Positions 56,406 through 64,000 of a stretch of DNA of 64,000 nt are shown here, piece by piece. The notes beneath the pieces were generated by a model. The model saw only the letters and a list, made by a program, of their open reading frames with translations. It ran no database searches and had not been told where the DNA came from. The DNA comes from Ailanthus altissimus. Its lineage: Eukaryota; Streptophyta; Magnoliopsida; Sapindales; Simaroubaceae. The stretch is from contig OX327686.1 in assembly GCA_946807835.1 (NCBI GenBank), forward strand, positions 4,650,001-4,714,000, given 5' to 3'. Each line of letters starts with the position of its first letter. Position 1 is the first letter of the stretch. The translations under genes and the position numbers were made by a program.

Positions 56406-58706
56406 TGTTCGGTGTTGATTAAATCATGGGTGCATGCATATGGTGTGTGTGTTCATCATCACAATATATGCATCACATACATATACATATATATATACAC
56501 ACAACAGAAGTCTAAAAATATACAATAAACATAATTATATACATATTAATCAAATTAATATAAATTAAGAATATCACCCTTGAAGCCCTTGGATGAAATT
56601 TTTACTAAAGTCCGCATGAAATAATATCATTATGAATTCTAACAATCAACAGATGTGAGTTTGATTGGCTCAAATGGTAGCCTATAATCCAACACCGATT
56701 TAATATTTAAACCTTAATTCTAAGACAAACTCTTTGTCTTGAATTTGTTTGTTCAATCTTTGTTCAATACTTGAACAATGAACAAAAGCATGTATTGCTT
56801 TAATGACCTAAGCTAAATGGAGAAGAAGATAAATAGTGAATTCAACACTTGAATTCAAATTAAGAAAAATAATTTTCTCTCTCTTGTTCTCTCTCTCTAT
56901 GGCCGGCCACCACTTAAGCAAAACTAACTCATTTTGTTTCATTTCACTTACTTAGCAAATGAATTTTCATTAACAATTAATTTCATTTGCATTACACTTT
57001 AATTTCAATTTAATTTGGATATTAACTCAACTAAAGTTAATTTTTAACTTTAGTTGAGTTTGAATTAACTTAACCCTTAAGTTAATAAATATCTAACTAA
57101 CCTAACTCTTGTTAACTAACTTATCCTAAGTTAGGTTAACCTCTACTTAACCATTAAATAAGGTTAATATATATCTTTAATCTAACTACATGGTTAATAA
57201 TTAACCATAGTTAATTTAAATATTTATTTAACAATTAAATAAATAAATATTTTGATTATTTAATAATTAAATAAAATTACCCTTAAGCCCTAACTTAACC
57301 CAAAGTAGGTCTTACCTAAACCATACTTGAGTCAACTTAACCAAAGGCTCACTATGTGCCACTTGTCAACATTTAATTGGTCAACAATAATTGTCAACTA
57401 ATCAATGTACTTAACTCTTAAATCTTGACACGCGCATATCTCGAGGGTTTCTGAAATAAACGTTCGGTTTTGCTGAATTTTACTAAATTAAACTATTCAC
57501 TCCGGTATGTTGCCCTAGTGCACAACGATTCAAGTATACTTTATATTGCAGGACTCTCTAGATCCATGCTTGATTCGTAAATAGAGCTATTCCATAAGTC
57601 TGTGATCGATGCCTCATGCACATGTCACAAATATTACAAATTAACGCGTTAGACCATATAAGTTGAGGTTAGAACCCATACGTATAATCATTTCATCTAT
57701 TATATCCTTGATGTGTGGGGATATAGATCAGTACTGTCAAATTCCCTTTTGCTTATCCACAAATTTATCTCTAGATTCGTATCTCGATAAATAATATATG
57801 TAAACATTTTGCAATATTGTTTAACTTTGTGGAAAAATCATTTCCTGAGTTTATTATTTATGGTCACAAGAGTTTTTGACATATAATCTCAGAGCATCGG
57901 ATATATAACTTACCTATGTAAGCTGAAGGATTCTATATCTACACACACCAAACTCTATGAGTATCGGACCATACCTAGTGACACGTAGCGGTCAAAGCAT
58001 GAAAGGTCTCTGACATCCGTAGAATCAAAGTATGGTGGATCACCCACAAGCCCACCATAACACTCAGGTTAAAAAACTACGAATACTACTCAACTCGAGA
58101 GGATTTTCTTTTAACGACTTCATAGGATATCTATTGGGGGTTCTTGTGAGTTTGTTCAATATCCAGTCTTGACTGAATACCCGCATGCCTATACGAGCTC
58201 TAAGCTCATTATCAGCTAAGAGCAACTATCTGTACCATGCAAATATAGATATACACTGATTTATATAAAAGGGATTCACCAATAGATCTGTATTAATGAA
58301 AATAAATTAGAAACATAGTGTTTGAAAACATACTTGTATAATGATATTTCCTAGCACATATTATAACTCTTTACAATTATGTTATTACTAGTATACTCTC
58401 AGGTATTTGTCATATTTCAGACAAGACTCTAACTCCTTAGATATCGCTGACTTTTATAACTCATTAACTCTTAACAGTGTTAACTCTTAGCATTTATAAC
58501 TTTATGTGTTGCTAACTATTAGCACTGATATAAATTCCTTTAGACTAGATCTAAACTTCTTTAGATGATACAATGTCTATAAGGTTACAAGCATTGTACC
58601 ATATATGTTTAACATTAATTATTTTATTCGAAATATTTATTGTATAAATATTAAACAATTAATATTCAAATAAGATTAGAATAACACGTAAGTACCAACT
58701 CCAACA
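56406..58706 (-). mobile_element. Solo LTR, 2.30 kb, inverted relative of 41559-43602, TSD AGATA
   Basis: On the + strand it runs from TGTTCGGTGTTGATTAAATC to AAGTACCAACTCCAACA, with exact AGATA at 56401-56405 and 58707-58711. It is the reverse complement of the 41559-43602 family: GGTGGATCACCCACAAGCCC and CAAAGCATGAAAGGTCTCTG blocks match. Internal DNA near 56990-57290 is rich in TTAACT/AGTTAA words. No coding region is present. Confidence 0.88.
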
Positions 58707-58971
58707 AGATATATTATCAATCCTTTATTATTAGACTGTTACTATTATCCTATCATGAATTTTAACCTTTCAGAACTCCCTCTCTCTCTCACACACTCAC
58801 TCACTCACTATCTCTTAAAGAAAATACTACAGTAACTATTTGTGTAAAGCTATAGTGATAATTACATAAACTCAGAGGCCAAAAATAATTTAGTTGATTA
58901 GTAAGGGTAGAATGATAATTAAGCAATCAATATCGAATTCCTACAAATGTGACTGGTAAACAATTAGCATC

Positions 58972-59560
58972 TGTTAGGATTTTTCAATCACAAGTAATTA
59001 GAAATAAGAAATTGTAAAAGTTAAAAGAGAATATAAAAGAAGGAATCAAAGCACACATAAGACAATATTTACATGGTTTACCAATTGACTACATTCATGG
59101 TGGATCAAGATCCTAACCTATTTTTATTGAATCATAAAGAACAATGATCTCTCTCTTAGGATTACAATGGATACTCTCTTGTTTTGTGTTACCTATTAAG
59201 CTAAAGTATTGGTCTATTAATAGCTTTTCTCATTCTATACAAACCTTAGTCTAAGTTGTATATAAAAAAGAAGTTTATACCAACTAAAATAGAAAATCCA
59301 AAATAAGGAAGTCATACTGAAGCCACGTCACTAGTATTTCCAAGTGCTGGCACTGTGACACTGAAAAGCCAGTGCCATTATACTGGTGGTTTTGACTTGG
59401 GCACTACGGTGCTCAATCTTGGACTTATAATTCAGTTTTACACTTTTAACTTGTGTCTTACTTTTATCCTTTCACCTCAATCTCAACTCTGTGTTGTTTT
59501 TATCTTTATGGCTTGACTTTAAATAATCTTTTACATTACTTCTAATCACCATTCTTCACA
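58972..59560 (-). repeat. 3' LTR of a copia element (589 bp)
   Basis: It starts TGTTAGGATTTTTCAATC and ends CCATTCTTCACA on the + strand. The family blocks TTTACATGGTTTACCAATTG and TCATGGTGGATCAAGATCC are shared with the other minus copies. A purine tract CAATGAGGAGAT (reverse of 59561-59572) adjoins it. The copia RNase H remnant lies upstream in the minus direction, so this is the 3' LTR. The 5' LTR is missing. Confidence 0.78.
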
Positions 59561-59599
59561 ATCTCCTCATTGATTCAAAATCTCTCAAAGGCTTACTTG

Positions 59600-60480
59600 A
59601 ATCCTCTCCATATCACACGTTTGACTATATAGTAGTAATTCTAGTTAACTTCTTACACAAATCAAACTTAATTGGAGGTAGTGGCTTGGTTAATATATTT
59701 GTAGGATTTTTTTGATGTCGATATCTTCAATCGACTAACTTCACTACTCTGTATGATATCTCTGATGAAATACAACATTACATCATTGTGCTTCAATTTC
59801 TCATGAAACACTTAATATTTAGTTAGATATGGTGCTATAGCTATCATAATGCATACAAGCTTTCACTTATTATATTGCTAATAGCTGTAAACATATGTCC
59901 TTAAACCATATGACCTATGTAATGACTTCTTTAATAGCTATATATTTAGTCTTTATAGTTGATAATGCCATTATATGCTGCAAAACTGATTTTCAACATA
60001 CACTACATCCAAATGCTGTATAGATAAACCCAATTAATGACCCTCTTCTATCAAGGTTACCTGCATAATCTAAAATTACATATCTTGTTACTATCTTATC
60101 ATTTGTACTTATGCTTTGTACAAAAATCCATGTTCTGACGTTCCTTTCAAGTACTTCATAATATATTTTTCAACAATCCTATGTTCCTTCCTTGGATTGG
60201 CCATATATTTACGTACCACGTTTACTGCTTGAGCTATATCAGACATTTTACATACCATTGCATTTATGATACACCCCACAATGCTTGCATACGATACTTT
60301 CTCAACTTTTGCTGATTATGCTATTGACAATTTAAAATGCATAACCAATTTAATCCCCTGTTTAATAGGGGTGGTTCCATTTTTAAAGGCTGGTTTTATT
60401 GTTTTCGCTAACAATGGCATGGGATCCATTTGAAATTTTAGAACTTTCTCCCATTTTCTTCAATATTCTATATATGAAGT
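59600..60480 (-). pseudogene. Copia reverse transcriptase end and RNase H remnant
   Basis: On the minus strand, in order from about 60470: YRILKKMGE, HFKLS, VSYASIVGCIINAMVC, SDIAQAVNVVRKYMANPRKE, KYLKGTSEHGFLY, FGCSVCWKSVLQHIMALST and KYIAIKEVIT. This is the end of reverse transcriptase and the RNase H domain of a Ty1/copia polyprotein. Stops (TAA, TAG, TGA) and frameshifts are common. It is followed, as expected, by a purine tract and an LTR. No gag or integrase was found up to 62 kb. Confidence 0.85.
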
Positions 60481-61050
60481 TTAGTAAACTATTTTATAAG
60501 GAAATGTCTACCTTCTCATCATACCATGGCACAATTCCAATCATCTTCAACCTCTCATCTTTATACGAATTTCTTTGAAATTCTAACTGCGTCATATCAT
60601 ATCATTGATTAAAGTTATCCTACTAAGATAATCTATATCAGCCTTCTTAACTGCAACTAGCCTCCTATAGAATTCCACTTCAAGTTAGCACTCTCTCATC
60701 TATGTCAAACGAATCAATCAAATAAGACACATAAACCAATTTAGTCCCTATTCAGACTATTACAAAATCAAACAACTCATTAACTTTAGCATACAAACAC
60801 AAACCAATTTAACAGCATTTCAAGAACACAATGAAACCCATTTCAAACAAAACACAAACCCATTGGAATCCTTAATGCACACCATTTTAAGAATCAGACA
60901 AGTAAATATCAAGACACATACCCGTTTCTAAATCACATCGAGCAAACGTATTGATCAATGCTAGTTCATACTCATTTCTAAATCACATTATACAAACATA
61001 TTCAACAATACTCGATTCATACCCATTTTTAAATCACATTCAATCTCATT
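60481..61050. repeat. Copia upstream relic and a 50-bp repeat
   Basis: No protein block is recognised above 60480. 60921-61040 holds about two and a half units of a 50-51 bp repeat, each with C(C/T)C(G/A)TTT(C/T)TAAATCACAT (starts near 60921, 60971 and 61022). Confidence 0.55.
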
Positions 61051-62687
61051 TTCATCCACTGTTTTAAAACATTTTGAGTAAAAAATCCTTAAAATCTAGC
61101 ATTTTTATTTAATAAAACATCAAAAAGTATTCATTTTTGCTAAAGCAAATTCAAACCCATTTTTTCACCATTCATTACATGCAAATACATATAAAAGGAT
61201 GCTTCTTGATGTCTCTCTTAAGAAAATCACAACCATCCCTACCAAAGGTATGCTTAAGTATTGCAACCAAAGATATCTTTATCGATGTTTAGGTTAAGTG
61301 ACTTTTCCGATGATAATTTTGCTTCAAGCAATGTCATAAATATAATATCCCAAATTTTGGATATTTAGCTACATTAAAAATAAAAAAAGAAAGAAAAGAA
61401 AGTTACGAGAAGACATTATTTTTAAGAAAATAAAAATTTCTTTTGGAATGACGATTTATTCCTAAATGACTTTGGGTTGATGTGTTAGGACTCAAACCTA
61501 CATTTTTAGGGTTCGGTTTAATACTAGTAAAAGTTTTAGGGTTATAACTAGAAAATGTTATGCTATTTGAACTTCTTTGATATTATCCAGTAAGGGCTGG
61601 AACGAAATTTTGCTCATAGTATATAGTAGCCTATGTAATTACTTTTTTTTTTTTTTTTTGCGCGTTTGGATAATGGAAAATCGGGTGAGAGGGCGCAGGC
61701 GCAGTGGCTGAGAAATAAAAGGATAACTTGTTAAATTTGGTGATCAAGTGGTCGCTTCAAGCTCTTTTTTTCCTATTTTAAGGACAAGTTCTCCAATACC
61801 AAGCTTCACAAGTTTATAAGCTTTGGTTTTTAATTTTCTCTTTTTAGTAGCAGACCCTAAATAACAAAATAATTCTCATTGAAAGGATCTTTATAAATTA
61901 TTCTCTATATATGGATTTTTATACGTATCAGAAACTGAATGATGAAATTTATTTACATATATAGAATTTTTTATGAATTTCTAAAATTACTATGTTCAAT
62001 TTTGAAAAATGCATGAACAGATCACATAACTAAAAATAAAAATTATTTTAAACATGATTTTTGCAATCAAATTGCTTTAAATTTTGAGCTTACTTAAAGA
62101 GTCCAATGATAAAAAATTTGTAGCGTATAACTTTATTAAGTGGGGATCCTAAATTTGAATCCCCCCTCCTTATATTAAAAAAATACTTTAAATTTTGAGT
62201 AATGTTATGCCTGCATATGTAATCACTATTCTTGATTTTTTTTATCTAATAAATTGTTGTCATAAATTATTAGATAAGAATCATTTAGTCTGAACCATTT
62301 TATTGGCATTGAAATTAATATGTTTCAAACGAGAATTTAGGACTTGTGTTTATATGTATAAATTATAAATTCTGATTCGATGAATCCTCAGATAATCCTA
62401 ATTAACTTTTATTCATAAACTCAACAGTTTCACAATTCCTCTTTATTTCTCTTCGACTATTCAAAACCTCAAAACAAAACAAATAGGTGGGTTTAATTAG
62501 AATATCATTTATGATATATGAGTTTGTTGAAAGAACAAAACAAAACGGATAGGTGGGTTTAATTAGATTATATTTATCTGTTTATTGTCATTCTAATTCT
62601 AATTAAGGATAAAAATGTGAATGGAAAAGTATGGTTTGATGAGAACAACAAAGGAGTGCCAGTAGCACTGTTTTTTTTTTTTTGTTA
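61051..62687. other. A+T-rich intergenic DNA
   Basis: No gene is recognised. It contains a T run (about 61644-61660), and a GGATCC..TTTGAATCCC segment near 62143 that faintly resembles a tRNA B box. A near-repeat of AACAAAAC(A/G)(A/G)ATAGGTGGG occurs near 62475 and 62536. Confidence 0.4.
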
Positions 62688-63195
62688 TGTTGACTCAAAA
62701 TTCAAAAAACTCTTAAGTTAATGAGTTAAATTTGTATTTTATTGAGACATTCGAATAACTCTCAATTCAATGTTACATTTATTTTATCAAATTTTATCAA
62801 CTTACTTATATGCACTATAAAATAATTATTTTATAATAGCAGTATAAAGTATCATACCTATTATAGAGAAAATAGTAAAGGAAAATCATATTAAAACTGT
62901 TGTAAAGAGAAAATAATTATTTTTGAATCCATTATGATATTTATCTTCTTTGTTGAGTGCTCATTTTATAGGTATTATTGATAGAGTACTTTAGAAATAT
63001 AATTAATCCTCTTTAACTCCATAAATTTCATAATTAAGAGAAAGAAATTCTTTGCATCAATTATATAATTATGGGACTATAACTGCCTATCAATTCTATG
63101 TTTAAGGGATATGATATCTAATTTTAAGGGTGAAGATCCCTTACATCCTCCCTTATTTTAGAGGTATGGTTGACCCCAAAATCTTGGGGGGAACA
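62688..63195 (-). repeat. 3' LTR of a second LARD-like element (508 bp)
   Basis: It runs from TGTTGACTCAAAATTC to TTGGGGGGAACA on the + strand. On the minus strand it opens TGTTCCCCCC and repeats the LARD blocks: GGTCAACC, CACCTATAAAA-like TACCTATAAAATGAGCACTC and AACAAAGAAGATAA. The next bases inside, CCAATAGGTTAATACTGAAAA on the minus strand, match those before the LTR at 16781. That places this as the 3' LTR of an element extending rightwards. Confidence 0.82.
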
Positions 63196-63789
63196 GAGAT
63201 TTCTCGATTTTCAGTATTAACCTATTGGTGCTGAATTTTTTTTCTTCTTTTAGGCTAGAAGATTTACCCTTAAATTTTGAGTTTATCATGGGGTATTCGA
63301 GTAGTGTGAGGCGTGAATTTGTGGACAGCATGCACCCTTAGTATAACTCGGGGGTTTAGGTTTTGAATATGGTAGGATAAGGATGAAGTTGAACTTATGG
63401 TAGGGCTCGGGATTACCCCTATAAGGCTTTGATTTTCATCTTGTGGAAGGATTTGGGACCTCCTATAAAAGGTCTTGAATTATCTTGTAGGGATCCATCG
63501 CCCAAGTTCTTGGATTATCTTGTAGGGATCCCTTGCGCAAAGTCTTGGATTATCTTGTGGGGATCCCCTGCACATGGTCTTAGATCGTCGCATGGGGATC
63601 TTTTATATAAAGTCTTGAATCATCTTATAAGGATCCCCTATAAGCAATTAAATGATCGTGCTTGGGTAGAATTTAGATGGTCGGGATTCTTGGTGAGAGC
63701 TTAAGTAATTAAGCTCATTAAGAGTCTAAGTGATCTTGCTCTGGTAGAATTTAAGTGGTTAGGGTTCTTAGTGAGAGTTTTAGTTGAGC
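63196..63789 (-). repeat. Tandem repeats of the second LARD-like element
   Basis: From about 63425 to 63650, five or six units near 35-38 bp carry TCTTG(A/G)ATTATCTTGT(A/G)GG and GATCCC. From 63650 to 63780 two units near 70 bp carry GGTAGAATTTA(A/G)(A/G)TGGT(C/T)(A/G)GG and TCTTAGTGAGAG. The plan matches the internal arrays at 14820-16600 on the other strand. The frame at 63429-63704 (+) is a translated repeat. Confidence 0.75.
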
Positions 63790-64000
63790 TGTTAAAGTAG
63801 AAGTTATCAAACAAGTAAGTATCCTAAGTAATATAATGCAGAAACAAGTAATTAAGAAATTAGAGAGATAAAGGTAAAAGAATAAAACACATAATTTATA
63901 TGGTTCGGTAACTTGCCTACGTCTATGACGGATCAATGTCATACTCTCTTATTATTGAATCACAACGTACTCACAAAGTGTGTCTTTTACAAGAAAGACT
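63790..64000 (-). mobile_element. Copia LTR entering from the right edge (partial)
   Basis: It starts TGTTAAAGTAGAAGTTATC inside the LARD repeats and carries family blocks (ATATGGTTCGGTAACTTGCC, ACGTCTATGACGGATCAA), then runs off the window. It is the 3' end of an LTR, minus orientation, nested in the LARD copy. Confidence 0.65.

Noticed and set aside
1..64000. Bacterial-type systems (operons, toxin-antitoxin, phage defence)
   Set aside because: Composition, spliced HKT1 and LTR elements show a plant nuclear genome; nothing bacterial was seen.

Overview
This window looks like the nuclear genome of a eudicot plant. It is very A+T-rich, roughly 70% by eye. It has one clearly intact protein gene with plant splice signals, and most of the rest is retrotransposons, solo LTRs, foldback elements and decayed transposon genes. 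I cannot name the species from the sequence.

The intact gene is a three-exon class I HKT sodium transporter (25453-29655, + strand, 535 residues when spliced). All four pore loops are present and the first filter position is serine. A TIR transposon ends about 195 bp upstream of its start codon, and another TIR insertion lies in its first intron. A second possible gene is only a 5' end: TATA box, overlapping upstream ORF and a first exon with an N-terminal membrane segment near 52.2-52.6 kb on the minus strand. I do not recognise its product.

Layout. 0.36-3.14 kb: a dead, intron-containing Ulp1 protease/DUF1985 transposon gene (minus), followed by a G+C-rich patch. 4.0-6.5 kb: a Ty3/gypsy gag-pol corpse (plus). 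8.1-9.8 kb: a foldback element packed with GTCAA repeats, then a copia-type LTR. 11.07-11.89 kb: a solo copia LTR. 13.46-20.11 kb: a non-coding LTR element (LARD-like) whose interior is tandem repeats and whose 3' LTR is split by a 2.84-kb solo LTR. 20.5-22.3 kb: a MITE, a foldback element and a possible hAT relic. 22.55-25.26 kb: a long-TIR element holding a Pack-MULE-like element that captured a piece of a carboxylesterase gene. 25.45-29.66 kb: HKT1. 31.0-33.6 kb: a MULE-like element with G-box-bearing tandem repeats, then a hAT-like element. 36.7-39.6 kb: a deleted copia element (minus) keeping gag and protease. 40.65-43.75 kb: a 125-bp-period tandem array split by a 2.04-kb solo LTR. 44.3-50.2 kb: LTR relics. 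51.2-52.1 kb: a TRIM. 53.1-55.7 kb: a second deleted copia element (minus). 56.4-58.7 kb: a second, inverted copy of the 2-kb solo LTR. 59.0-60.5 kb: a copia 3' end (RNase H plus LTR). 62.7 kb to the end: the 3' end of a second LARD copy, interrupted by a copia LTR that runs off the window.

Many element boundaries are supported by exact target-site duplications read directly: TCATC, AATAA, GAATA, ATATT, TAATG, TTGAG and AGATA, plus longer ones for the DNA transposons. They give a relative order of nested insertions. Decay is dominated by G-to-A/C-to-T changes (Trp codons to stops, TG termini to TA), as expected for old methylated repeats.
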